Shown one piece after another: positions 8,020 through 17,071 of a DNA stretch of 64,000 bases (the first letter of the stretch is position 1; each line of letters opens with the position of its first letter). The notes below the pieces were generated by a model, which did no database searches, had not been told where the DNA came from, and saw nothing but the letters and a program-made list of their open reading frames with translations. The DNA comes from Haliscomenobacter hydrossis DSM 1100 (GTDB lineage Bacteria; Bacteroidota; Bacteroidia; Chitinophagales; Saprospiraceae), in assembly GCF_000212735.1 (NCBI RefSeq), contig NC_015510.1:5023001-5087000 (forward strand). The letters run 5' to 3'. A program made the translations under genes and the position numbers.

Positions 8020-11000
8020 TTATTTGTTTTTAGGCAATTGGAATAAAACAATTGGTGTGCTGAGTGGATCTACAACCAAAAGAGGCTGCTGGGTGGTTTG
8101 GGGTTTGGGGCGTTTGTTTTGGATCAGCTTGGGTACTTCTTTTTCCAATTGAGCATACAATTCTTTGATGTCTAGCGCCCCATCCTGGTTGAGGTCGATT
8201 CCGGGAACGCGACGGGTAAACTGCTCAATGGTATGCAACATCGCCTGGGTAAAAGCCCCATTTTGCCACTGGTCATCCTCGTAGCTGAATTCATTGGCGC
8301 GGCAAGACATCATCAAGCTAAGGCCTTTTTGTCCTCCCGCCAACTGATTCATCCGCTCTCCACTCAATTGGGAAGAGGCATAATCGCTGCTGCCCGCACC
8401 GCTGTGACAGGCATCGATCAGGAACAACTTGCGGCAATTGATACTGGACAGGTAATTGATGATTTCTTTTTCAAAATCCAAACTGGTCTCTTGCAAAAAA
8501 GGCCCATCGTAGTCGCTGGCCGCAATGTGAAATACGCCTTGGGGGGTGTTGATTCCATGCGAAGAAATGAAGACCAAAATGAGGTCTTGTGGGCCAATTT
8601 GGCGATCAGCGAAACGGTACTGCAAGCGCCGCAAGGTTTTGAGGATTTCGGTTTTTGCCGTAGTTTTTTCCTGGATCAGCGTATCCACAAAAATGCTTTG
8701 GAATTGTTGGTTCAGCTGGCCATTGGCCCGGAGCATCGTCTGTGCAAAATCGCGGGCATCCCGATGGGTGTATTTTAAATCCACGGCAGGTACACCGATG
8801 GAAACCAAATGTAAATTTGGCTTGCGTGGGGAGTAGATGATTTGAATGGGATCGGTCTCCATTTTGCCCGCCTCATTTTGCACTTTTGAACGCAGGGTCG
8901 TCATGCCTTCCGCCAGTTTGATGCGCTGGGTGTAGGTACGGCTGTAGGCGGTACCTTTAATCGTTACCTCGTCCATTTTCGCCCCCGTTGCACAGGGCTG
9001 GCCATTGATTTCCAGGCAAAAATTGGGCTTGTCCAAAAGTTTGTTGGATACGGCTTTGACCTGCACATAAATTTCATTCTCCGTCCATACTATTCCTCGT
9101 CCTTCGTAGTGATCGGGGTTGGGATGGAGCCAAACGGCAGTCACATAGTCTTTTTGTAAACTTTCTTTAAGTGGCGTAGAAGCATTGCTACCCAACACGG
9201 GCATCCGCCAATCGATCACCTGGGTGTTTTCCAAAGAGATATCGGCAACCCGCCCGCGCAGCCACAAACTATCTTCCACAAAAGTGGCCGGTATACCAAA
9301 AGGCAGTTCATACGTGCGGTACTCACCCGGCCCCAAATCTCCAATGCTGATCGCTTTGGGGATTTGTACATTTTTGGATCCATGCAATTCCAGACTTACT
9401 GCTCGGGCGGTTCCTTGGCCTTTGTTGCGCAAAGTGAACGAATTGCGCACGATCGAACCCCGCTCTACCTGGGTCGGGAAAGTGCCAGCACTCAGTTCCA
9501 AAAGCGGTTTGCTCAGCACGCCAATGCGCAGGGGGATGCGGTTGGGCGAGCCAATTTTCTGTTTGCCCTGAAACAACTGTACCTCCAAGGGCAATTCGCC
9601 TTGGAGGTTGGTGGGTATGGCTATCGCGATTGGTAAGTGCAGCAACCCATTTTGTCCCGGCGCAAGCGCGGGCAATTTGAAAGTTTGTAAAACGGTAGAG
9701 TCCTTTTTTTGCAAAGTGATTTTAGCCTTCAAATGGGTCAAACCTTTTCCAGGTGGGGCCTTGATCTGGAGCGCCAAAAAGGATCGTTCACCGGGAGCCA
9801 GGTACTGGCCATTGTGGTAGAACAAGGCCCCAGCTTGGTAGGTCCATGATACAGCATTGGAGTTGAGGTCCATTTTTTCACCCACCTGGGCAATCCAGCC
9901 CTGGGTGGCTTTGAGAATTTGTTGATTGGAAACGCCCAATGCGACCAAACTGCCGTCGCCCCGCTGCAACAATGCACAACCCTCGTCCGAAGTTTTGCTG
10001 CCATAAAAGGTTTCCTGCTGTGGAAAACCATCCTGATCTACCCGTAGTACCCATACCGTTGGGCGTCGGCTGCCCCGTATAAATGACTGACTGTGCCCGA
10101 TTAAGCCAATTTCGCCATTGTGCAACAAGCACAGGTTGCTCAGGCGGTCGTCTTCCCGTCCTCCCAATGTTTTGTAGGCTTGCACATTGCCATTGAGGTC
10201 GATGCGGCAGAAAAAACCTTCTTCGCGATGATCGGGTGTTTGGACATGACCCGTAATGGCCAGGGATTTTTCATCGATGTTGATGATGTTGGCTCCTTCG
10301 GTGGCCTCTGCCGCCGGGAAAATTTTTCCCCAGGATTGGGTGCCCTTTGCATCGAAAGCGGCCACCCACATTTTTCGACTTGATTCTTCCACGGCGTATC
10401 CTGAAATAAAAACTTGTTCATCTCCCGCTAGCGTAGCACCTAGCGCCTGGGTCTCCAGTCCGTGGTATTGTACTTTTTTTTGCCACAATACTTTTAAGTG
10501 TACATCAATGCGCAATACCCAGGCTTGCTCCCCGGAATTGCCGATCAAGATTTTATCCCCGTTGGGCAATGGAATCACTTCCACAAAGGCATCGTTTTCT
10601 TTGCTGCCCAAAATCAATTCGGCTTCGGTTTTTCCCTGTTCATTCACGAAGAGTAGCCAGGCATCTTTTTGACCAAAATAGCGGTTTTTGAGTTTTCCGT
10701 TACCGCTAGGCGTCTCGGAATAACCTGCAATGAGGTACCGTCCATCCAAATCCTGACGGATGCGGTGGGCACCATCGTCACCATTGCGGCCCAGGTAAAA
10801 CTCTGATTTGCGTTTCAGTTGATCGTCCAACAGCAAGAGGTAAATGTCTGAACCGCCGTAGGTGCCTCGATTGCTTTGGCCCACGGCGGCAATGTTGCCT
10901 TCCCAGTTTTCGGTCAGGGAAAACAGTCGATCTTGTCCTGACCGACCATACAATCGTTCAATGATGGGTTCTTCTTCCAGGCGTTGCGCATACAGGCCCA

Positions 11001-11055
11001 GGGGGAAGAGGAGAAACAGAACCAACGCAATTGGGTAGAAACAACGCATACGCAT
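8020..11055 (-). CDS. Secreted caspase-like (peptidase C14) protein with EF-hand
   Basis: The 1011-residue protein has a signal peptide (to LGLYAQ). An N-terminal half of about 400 residues carries repeating units such as DGRYLIAGYSE and NGEIGLIGHSQS, suggesting a beta-propeller. A middle section with Ig-like and CARDB-like features follows, then a C14 caspase domain (about 745-935). The catalytic histidine lies in FISSHGI (about 833) and the cysteine in LIDACHSGAG (about 883, codon at 8407-8409). Just after it, DLNQDGALDIKE (954-965) is a complete EF-hand loop with all ligand positions. A calcium-activated secreted or surface metacaspase-like protease is a reasonable inference. The ATG at 11055 lies 13 bases past the preceding stop; an upstream start at 11079 is possible. 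Confidence 0.82.
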   Translation of the reverse strand: MRMRCFYPIALVLFLLFPLGLYAQRLEEEPIIERLYGRSGQDRLFSLTENWEGNIAAVGQSNRGTYGGSDIYLLLLDDQLKRKSEFYLGRNGDDGAHRIRQDLDGRYLIAGYSETPSGNGKLKNRYFGQKDAWLLFVNEQGKTEAELILGSKENDAFVEVIPLPNGDKILIGNSGEQAWVLRIDVHLKVLWQKKVQYHGLETQALGATLAGDEQVFISGYAVEESSRKMWVAAFDAKGTQSWGKIFPAAEATEGANIINIDEKSLAITGHVQTPDHREEGFFCRIDLNGNVQAYKTLGGREDDRLSNLCLLHNGEIGLIGHSQSFIRGSRRPTVWVLRVDQDGFPQQETFYGSKTSDEGCALLQRGDGSLVALGVSNQQILKATQGWIAQVGEKMDLNSNAVSWTYQAGALFYHNGQYLAPGERSFLALQIKAPPGKGLTHLKAKITLQKKDSTVLQTFKLPALAPGQNGLLHLPIAIAIPTNLQGELPLEVQLFQGKQKIGSPNRIPLRIGVLSKPLLELSAGTFPTQVERGSIVRNSFTLRNKGQGTARAVSLELHGSKNVQIPKAISIGDLGPGEYRTYELPFGIPATFVEDSLWLRGRVADISLENTQVIDWRMPVLGSNASTPLKESLQKDYVTAVWLHPNPDHYEGRGIVWTENEIYVQVKAVSNKLLDKPNFCLEINGQPCATGAKMDEVTIKGTAYSRTYTQRIKLAEGMTTLRSKVQNEAGKMETDPIQIIYSPRKPNLHLVSIGVPAVDLKYTHRDARDFAQTMLRANGQLNQQFQSIFVDTLIQEKTTAKTEILKTLRRLQYRFADRQIGPQDLILVFISSHGINTPQGVFHIAASDYDGPFLQETSLDFEKEIINYLSSINCRKLFLIDACHSGAGSSDYASSQLSGERMNQLAGGQKGLSLMMSCRANEFSYEDDQWQNGAFTQAMLHTIEQFTRRVPGIDLNQDGALDIKELYAQLEKEVPKLIQNKRPKPQTTQQPLLVVDPLSTPIVLFQLPKNK

Positions 11056-11068
11056 TCGTTTTGGGGGA

Positions 11069-12568
11069 CTATTGTGCAAGCACTTTTAAAATCAGCGGCA
11101 CGGCAATTTTACCCGTACTGGGGTCAAGCCGCGCCGAAAAAGCCATTTTGTCTTCGTTGTACCGCACCTGGGTGAGGGGGATGGTGATATCCGCAAATAC
11201 CTTTTGCACCCGCTCGGCAAATTCTCCCGGGCTTTTTTCGAGCAGGATCAAACGTTGAGGCATGTCCTGAATCGGAGCATGACTGTACAAAATGCACAAA
11301 AAATCCTCACCCGGCAGCGGCAATTGGAGCACTGACTCTTCGCCGGGAATGATGATTTCGGCGGTACTCTCCAGCACAAATCCGGCGGTAGGGACATTGT
11401 TGTCCATTTTGGGAAAATGAAAATTGATTTTACTGCCCGGGCTTTGACTGAATACGTAGGCATACCGTCCTCGGGGGATTTCGCGGGCCACCAACTGGAA
11501 GACGTCGCCTACTTCAAAACTTGCTTGTTGAGTTTCATAAACCCCCAGGCTGTTGTTCCAACGCGTGGCTACTTCTTCATAATAAGGAATTTCCTGTCCA
11601 TCGCTGGTACTGAGGTAGCCGCTGGGTTTGCGAAAGGCAAATGCGCCGCTGAGGGCGGAGGCTGGGATGCTTGGTGTCTCTTTGACCTGGGGTTGCGCTT
11701 GCACGAGTGATTCAGTACGCTCTTCGGGGAGCAACACATAGGCGTATTTGCAGAGGCGGGCAAAATCGTCATACTTGATACGAATGAACCCATTGCGCCC
11801 CCAGGATGCGCCAAAGCTGTTCATGAATTCAAATTGCTTTTCTACATTGTCATAGCCTACCAGAAGCAGGGCGTGGTGACTGCTCGGAAGGGCATTTTCC
11901 GCCGGGTCCCAAAGTTGGGTGCCGGGTTTGATTTCCCAAAAATCGGGGGTTACGGCAATGCCGACAACCAGAGGTGTTTGGGTAGCTAAAACCTTACAAG
12001 CCTTGGAGATTTTGCTTTTGGGCACTTCCTGGGTATTAAAAACAGCAGCAAAATCCTGGATGCGGTACTGCAAAGCCTCGGCGGAAGGGCTGGGGCCGGG
12101 ACTGGTGGTACAATCCACCTTTTTGTAATTGAAAGAATTTTCCAGGCAGTCTCCCTTTGTTTTGAGCAAAGCCAAGGCATCCTCAATGTATGCCCCAGCA
12201 CTACAATCGTCAGATTGCAAGCGGATTTGATTGTAAACGAAGGCCGCAGAATTGGCCATTTGGGTGATTTTGGAAGGATCGTTTAGCCCCAGACGTTGTG
12301 CCCGCATGAGGGTGAGGGCACCATAGCCAACCGCCCAGCCTACACATGAACCCATGCGTTGCTGGTCGCCCGGCACCGGGCAATGCTGCCGCAAACTGAC
12401 CCGCAGCGGCACCTCGTTGTACTTGAGTCCGCTATAGGAAGGCAAAAGGGGAATGCTGCGGTATTTGGTTTCTGAACACAGCAGTCCAGTACTTTGCCCA
12501 CTGCTGTGTTGCAAAAATCCAATTATCAACATCCCCAATAAAATTCCTTTCCGCTTCATACCAATCAT
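11069..12568 (-). CDS. Secreted papain-like (C1) cysteine protease with DUF4384-like C-terminus
   Basis: The 499-residue protein has a signal peptide (to about residue 24) and a C1 peptidase domain (about 45-285). The catalytic triad is visible: Cys75 in RMGSCVGWA, His232 in SHHALLLVGYD and Asn250 in FMNSFGASWGRNG. Residues after about 330 contain GDVFQLVAREIPRGRYAYVF, resembling DUF4384, a beta-sandwich domain that accompanies proteases and kinases in bacteria. No typical inhibitory propeptide is obvious. The start overlaps the stop of the upstream TPR gene by four bases (ATGA), so the two are translationally coupled. Together with the next gene it makes a pair of secreted cysteine proteases of different clans. 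Confidence 0.85.
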   Translation of the reverse strand: MIGMKRKGILLGMLIIGFLQHSSGQSTGLLCSETKYRSIPLLPSYSGLKYNEVPLRVSLRQHCPVPGDQQRMGSCVGWAVGYGALTLMRAQRLGLNDPSKITQMANSAAFVYNQIRLQSDDCSAGAYIEDALALLKTKGDCLENSFNYKKVDCTTSPGPSPSAEALQYRIQDFAAVFNTQEVPKSKISKACKVLATQTPLVVGIAVTPDFWEIKPGTQLWDPAENALPSSHHALLLVGYDNVEKQFEFMNSFGASWGRNGFIRIKYDDFARLCKYAYVLLPEERTESLVQAQPQVKETPSIPASALSGAFAFRKPSGYLSTSDGQEIPYYEEVATRWNNSLGVYETQQASFEVGDVFQLVAREIPRGRYAYVFSQSPGSKINFHFPKMDNNVPTAGFVLESTAEIIIPGEESVLQLPLPGEDFLCILYSHAPIQDMPQRLILLEKSPGEFAERVQKVFADITIPLTQVRYNEDKMAFSARLDPSTGKIAVPLILKVLAQ

Positions 12569-13320
12569 TTGAGGGATTTGAGTAATTCCTGAGCTTCTTG
12601 TCCATAAATACTACTGTTGGGGATGGCCTCCAGTGTATTGATGGCGGCGGGAGTATCCGCTCTTTGCAAATAAGCCAATGCAAGGTACCAACGGCTGGCT
12701 TCTTGTACTGGCCCTGGTTTTTGCAGCCCGCTGAGTAAGATGGGTGTTGCCTGTACGGCCTGGTTTTCCATCAATAAACTGATGGCTAAAAACAAACCGG
12801 CATTGCCATCTTGTGCCTGATTGTAGTAGGTATTCAGATACTGAATGGCCTTGGCGTAATTTTGTCGGTCGTAAGCATCCATACCCAGGCGCAGGTCTTC
12901 GATGGATGCACTTTCATTGTCTTCTACAAAGACAACGTTTTCCATGGGGCGCAAGTACTTTTGAGCGAGTGCTTGAGGATCGTGGGCCCACCAACCCCAG
13001 GTTTGCCCAGCAAAAAACACCCCGGTACTCAGTAGTAAAAATAGGGTTAAACCCAAGGTCCAAAAGCGCCAGGATTTGCCACCGAATGATGAGGGAGGAG
13101 AGGTAGGCAGCCCTTCTTCAAGGATCAAACCAGCCATGATGCCTTTCACTTCAAACAAATCTCGTTCCTTCAGTACGGTGGTCAACTGTTGACTAAACCG
13201 CAATTCCGCGGCCTTTGTTTCAGAGGAACTCGCTTCACGGATGAGATTGGCTTTTTCTTCCTGGTTTAGCTCACCGGCGCTTAGTGCGCGGAGTTTTTCC
13301 TGCCATTCCAACTGCTCCAT
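12565..13320 (-). CDS. Single-pass membrane protein with periplasmic TPR repeats
   Basis: The 251-residue protein has a cytoplasmic N-terminal helical part (1-80), one membrane segment (about 86-105) and a C-terminal part with tetratricopeptide-like helices (about 140-250, e.g. AMDAYDRQNYAKAIQYLNTYY-type units and EASRWYLALAYLQRADTPAAI). It lies directly downstream of a sigma factor gene, the place where anti-sigma factors usually sit, and the topology (short cytosolic helix bundle, one membrane helix, outer sensor domain) fits. No anti-sigma zinc motif is seen, so this role is inference. It is translationally coupled to the protease gene downstream. Confidence 0.65.
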   Translation of the reverse strand: MEQLEWQEKLRALSAGELNQEEKANLIREASSSETKAAELRFSQQLTTVLKERDLFEVKGIMAGLILEEGLPTSPPSSFGGKSWRFWTLGLTLFLLLSTGVFFAGQTWGWWAHDPQALAQKYLRPMENVVFVEDNESASIEDLRLGMDAYDRQNYAKAIQYLNTYYNQAQDGNAGLFLAISLLMENQAVQATPILLSGLQKPGPVQEASRWYLALAYLQRADTPAAINTLEAIPNSSIYGQEAQELLKSLK

Positions 13321-13353
13321 TATCGTTTTTTATTCCTGAGCATCTTTAGTAGT

Positions 13354-13469
13354 GGGGCAAAAATAAATGTTCATTTTTTCCGAGCCAAAGGATTAGATAA
13401 GACACTTTAAATGAACCGTTTACTTATCTAATCCTTTGGCAAAATGAACACTTATTTTTTCATCGCCCC
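13354..13469. repeat. Nested inverted repeat between sigma factor and TPR gene
   Basis: Inner arms GCCAAAGGATTAGATAAG (13384-13401) and their perfect complement at 13423-13440 enclose a 21-base loop. They are flanked by matching outer segments (TGTTCATTTT with AAAATGAACA) and by GGGGC (13354-13358) with GCCCC (13465-13469). The outer arm covers the last codons and stop of the sigma factor gene. Transcribed from the minus strand it would form a very stable hairpin separating the sigma factor from the genes downstream in the cluster. Confidence 0.85.
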
Positions 13470-14050
13470 TTAGCCAAGATGCCTTCAGTCAGTTGTTTTA
13501 ATTTTTTTCGACAATCAAAAATGCGTTTGCGCAAGTTGTCGTAGTCGTACTGCATGCGTTCGGCAATTTCCTGCAAGCGAATTTTTTGCAAGTGGTACAT
13601 TTGAATGATGTCCCGGCACACTTCGCCCAATTGGCTCATGCCCTCGTGAATAGCATTCAGGTAGCGATCCTTGACAATGGCTGAAGCCAGGTTTTCGATA
13701 CCTTCATCCTCAATTTGGAGTGCTGCATCGGGCAACATTTCCTGGGGCCGGGTTCTCCGTTTGCGCAATTCATCGCGCCAGGTATTGGAGGTCAACTGGT
13801 AAATGTATTGTCCCAGTTTCCCTTCTTCTAGGTAACGGCCATCCCGGACTGCGATCCAAAGCTCCATCATCACGATCTGAATCATTTCCACTACGTCTTC
13901 CTCGGTACCGCTGTTTTTGCGAATGTAACCAGCAATCATCGGGCTGTAAGCGCGATAGAGGTAGCGGAAAACGGCGGGTTTTTTTTCCAACAAACCCGTT
14001 AGAATTTCTTGCGGTGTATACTCCATTAATGGTTTGGCTTTGGCTTTCAT
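13460..14050 (-). CDS. ECF-like sigma-70 family RNA polymerase sigma factor
   Basis: The 196-residue protein has region 2 (about 15-90, with YRAYSPMIAGYIRKNSGTEEDVVEMIQIVMMELW) and region 4 (about 130-190, with CRDIIQMYHLQKIRLQEIAERMQYDYDNLRKRIFDC), with a short linker and no region 3, the layout of ECF sigma factors. It would direct RNA polymerase to a specific set of promoters. It heads a minus-strand run of seven genes ending at 4285 and may control them. Starts at 14149, 14068 and 14026 are also in frame; the ATG at 14050 fits the family length. The promoter was not identified. Confidence 0.82.
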   Translation of the reverse strand: MKAKAKPLMEYTPQEILTGLLEKKPAVFRYLYRAYSPMIAGYIRKNSGTEEDVVEMIQIVMMELWIAVRDGRYLEEGKLGQYIYQLTSNTWRDELRKRRTRPQEMLPDAALQIEDEGIENLASAIVKDRYLNAIHEGMSQLGEVCRDIIQMYHLQKIRLQEIAERMQYDYDNLRKRIFDCRKKLKQLTEGILAKGR

Positions 14051-14277
14051 TGGAATATTGCCCAGCATTAAAAATGTTACCTTGGGAAAGTACGTTTTTT
14101 TTGAAAAGTTTTTTAAACCAGCAACCAGGCAAAATGAATCACCTTTCAATAGTTAAACCATAATAAATGTTCGCCAAATATCGGGATTTTGCCTCGCTGA
14201 TGAACCCAGGACGTTTTTTTTGACTTTATGTGTGTAACATTTTGGCTGCACCGCGATATCGTAAAAACTAAAGACTT

Positions 14278-15090
14278 ATGTTGCAGAAACTGCTGTTCAC
14301 AAGTTTGTTCGTGGGGCTGATGGTAAAAGGGCTGGGGCAAGAGGGCGATGCCAGAATTGAAACAGCGGCTCCTAACCTTGCTTCAATTGAATTTTTTCCA
14401 CAAGCCCCCCGTGAAATTGCTGCCAGTGATGGCATCTATGACAAGTTCATCCTCATCCGTTGGGAGGCGAGTGAACAAGCCTCGACATATAAGGTTTTTC
14501 GGTCTACCAGCGCTAAAGCCAATTCACTGCAAGAAGTGAGCAACGCCTGGCAAAAAAGTACCTGGTTGTGCGACTATACGGCTTTGCCGAATGTGGACTA
14601 TTATTATACGGTGGTGTCTAGCGATGGCAAAAGTACCTCTAAAATGGGCAATCTCGACAAAGGTTACCTGCGCAAAAATGGCGCTCTGGCGCTGGAACCA
14701 ACCGATTTGCTGGCAGAAAATGAGTCATTCGGGGCACAACGCCAGATTTTTTTGTTGATTGCCAGTGTGAATACCCCGCTTAGAAGTTTTCGTTCCGCGG
14801 AGACCATTGAAGTCAACACCCAGATTCACAATATTTTTGAACAAGCCACTCCCCTGACGGAATTGCGCTATTTCTTCTCTGAAGACGGTACGTTGGACTG
14901 GAACGACAAATTGGTAAAAACCAAAACGCTGAGCAACATCCCAGCCAATGCCAAATTTCAGGTAAATGAACAAATTATCCTGCCCGACAATTTGCTCACA
15001 GGAACCTATTATTTGATTGTCGTGAGTTCAACCGAAGGACAAATTTTGTCCAGTAAAACGGCAATCAGTACGATAAAAATCAGCAACTGA
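14278..15090 (+). CDS. Secreted fibronectin type III-like protein
   Basis: The 270-residue protein has a signal peptide (MLQKLLFTSLFVGLMVKGLGQ). A region at about 45-120 (DKFILIRWEASEQASTYKVFRS, then VDYYYTVVSSDGKSTSK) has the strand pattern of a fibronectin type III domain. The C-terminal half (about 150-270) looks like a second all-beta domain, CARDB-like (LTELRYFFSEDGTLDWNDKLV). Its stop overlaps the next start by one base (TGATG), so it is coupled to the T9SS-sorted protein downstream. It is divergent from the sigma factor cluster. A surface-structural role is inferred. Confidence 0.7.
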   Translation: MLQKLLFTSLFVGLMVKGLGQEGDARIETAAPNLASIEFFPQAPREIAASDGIYDKFILIRWEASEQASTYKVFRSTSAKANSLQEVSNAWQKSTWLCDYTALPNVDYYYTVVSSDGKSTSKMGNLDKGYLRKNGALALEPTDLLAENESFGAQRQIFLLIASVNTPLRSFRSAETIEVNTQIHNIFEQATPLTELRYFFSEDGTLDWNDKLVKTKTLSNIPANAKFQVNEQIILPDNLLTGTYYLIVVSSTEGQILSSKTAISTIKISN

Positions 15091-17009
15091 TGGCATTCCG
15101 AATTGGTCTGTTTTTATTTTTCATCACCGCTTTACCCAGCATTTTGTTGGCGCAGTGTGACGATGACGACGACGATCTTCCATCGGGCTCCATTTCAGCT
15201 AGTGGAGGCGGAGGGTGTGGCCCAGCAGTATTCAGTTTGAGTTTTTCCCTTAGTTCCAATGACGATGATGATGACGACGATAATGACGATGTGTTCAATG
15301 TGAGTTACCGGATCGGAGGACAAAATTTTAGCTTAAGCGGAGTGGCCGATGGGCATAGCGTTGAACATACGCTGACGGCGACCAGCACGCTTGTGTTGGT
15401 GTCAGTTACTTACGCAGGTTGTACCATTTCGATCAATTCCAGCGAAACCCTGGAGGTTTCGGCTGGCCCTGGTTTAAGCATTACACCAAACGCACCAAGC
15501 TGTGGTGGCTCCAATGGAACGCTAGTAGCCCGGGGCAGTGGCGGGAATTCACCTTACGAATACAGCCTTGATGGCGGAAACTTCCAAAGCTCGGGCAGTT
15601 TTAGCAATCTTACCGCTGGCAATTACACGGTCACCATACGCGACGCCAATGGCTGTACCAGTACCCAAAATCAATCCCTGACTGGAGGTGCTGCGCCCAA
15701 CATCAGCATTGCTACTCCCTTGCGACCCAGTTGCAACGAATCAAACGGTGCTTTTACTGCACAAGCCAATGGTGGTGTTGCGCCTTATGAATATAGTTTG
15801 AATGGAGGGACGTATCAGAGCACAGGACGCTTCAGCAACCTGGCCAGTGGAAACTACACGGTCAGTGTACGTGACGCCAACAACTGCACCAATACCCGCA
15901 CGGTTGACCTACAAAGTGAAGCCAGCCCCCGTGCCAGCCTTGCAAATGTGCGGCAACCTACCTGTGCGAGCAACAATGGTCAAATTCAGGTTCAGGCGCA
16001 AGGTGGCCTGGCACCCTATACTTACGCCATCAATGGGGGGAGTTTTCAAAGCAATGCTACGTTTTCGGGCTTACGTCCCGGAAATTATACCCTGAGTGTA
16101 CAAGACAGTCGGGGCTGCCAAACTACCCTGCAAACTACCCTCAGCTCCGCCAACGGCAACCTTGCTCCGGCAACCATTGGTGGTACCGCTAATCGTTCCG
16201 CTTGTTTGTTTGAAAATGTCCGTTTGCAGGGGAACTTGCCTGGCGGTACAACGGGTCGCTGGAGCCTGTCCAATAACCTGGGTTCTTTAAGCAATGCCCA
16301 AAGTGCCCAAACCAATTTTCGCCCTCAACAGGCAGGCACAGTAGAAATCACCTGGACGTTATCCACCTCGGGTTGTAGCAATTACAGTCAGGCTAAAATA
16401 CAATTCAACGTTCCAGCAGCTCCTCAGGCCAAAGACTTTACAGGCATTGAAGTCAATAAAGACCCCGTAAGTGTAAAACTTTACTCCGGGCAGGAAATGT
16501 ACGACCTGAGTGTACTGCGCCAGGGCAAAAAAGGATCTGCCAGCATTGGTATAGACGATATCATGGTGTTCACGCCAAAGTCGGGCGAACGTGGTGTCGA
16601 TACGGTGGTGTACACCATTTGCGCCGCGCAGTGCCCTAATGTTTGTGATACAGCATCGGTCAGCTTCAAACTTTCCGATGAAGAGGCCATCTGTGAGCTG
16701 GAAAAAATTGATCCGCGTGCCATTTTTCCTGAAGGCATTACGCCCAATCAAGATGGATACAATGATGAATTGGTTTTCAGGATCGTGGATAAATTGGGTT
16801 GCCCATCCAATTATCTCAAAAGCGACATCACCATTTTTAACCGTTGGGGTGATAAAGTATTTGTGCAAGAGCCCTACGAAAACCAATGGACGGGTACTTC
16901 CCGCAATGGGGAAGAACTTCCTCCAGGGGTGTATTATTACGTATTGCGCGTTCGTCCCGAAGGGCGCAAGGAATTTGTAAAATTTGGCTCGGTTTCGATT
17001 TTTAAGTAA
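15090..17009 (+). CDS. SprB-repeat surface protein with T9SS type B sorting domain and poly-Asp tracts
   Basis: The 639-residue protein has a signal peptide (to LLAQ, residue 22). The mature N-terminus is Cys followed by six Asp (24-29), and a second run of seven Asp lies at 58-64. Three SprB-like repeats of about 70 residues follow (about 128-190, 200-270 and 278-350), each with a Cys near the start, GGxxPYxYSLxGG, a GNYTVxxRDANxC segment and aromatic spacing. After about 120 residues of Ig-like sequence comes the C-terminal gliding-motility-associated (CHU_C/type B) domain: IFPEGITPNQDGYNDELVF, ITIFNRWGDKVF, YENQWTG, LPPGVYYYVLRV. This family of domains directs export through type IX secretion and attachment at the cell surface. 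Confidence 0.87.
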   Translation: MAFRIGLFLFFITALPSILLAQCDDDDDDLPSGSISASGGGGCGPAVFSLSFSLSSNDDDDDDDNDDVFNVSYRIGGQNFSLSGVADGHSVEHTLTATSTLVLVSVTYAGCTISINSSETLEVSAGPGLSITPNAPSCGGSNGTLVARGSGGNSPYEYSLDGGNFQSSGSFSNLTAGNYTVTIRDANGCTSTQNQSLTGGAAPNISIATPLRPSCNESNGAFTAQANGGVAPYEYSLNGGTYQSTGRFSNLASGNYTVSVRDANNCTNTRTVDLQSEASPRASLANVRQPTCASNNGQIQVQAQGGLAPYTYAINGGSFQSNATFSGLRPGNYTLSVQDSRGCQTTLQTTLSSANGNLAPATIGGTANRSACLFENVRLQGNLPGGTTGRWSLSNNLGSLSNAQSAQTNFRPQQAGTVEITWTLSTSGCSNYSQAKIQFNVPAAPQAKDFTGIEVNKDPVSVKLYSGQEMYDLSVLRQGKKGSASIGIDDIMVFTPKSGERGVDTVVYTICAAQCPNVCDTASVSFKLSDEEAICELEKIDPRAIFPEGITPNQDGYNDELVFRIVDKLGCPSNYLKSDITIFNRWGDKVFVQEPYENQWTGTSRNGEELPPGVYYYVLRVRPEGRKEFVKFGSVSIFK

Positions 17010-17071
17010 GGTTTTCTGGTAACAATTTTGACTTGCAGCGATATTCCAGTAATTCAATTAATCGCTCAAGT

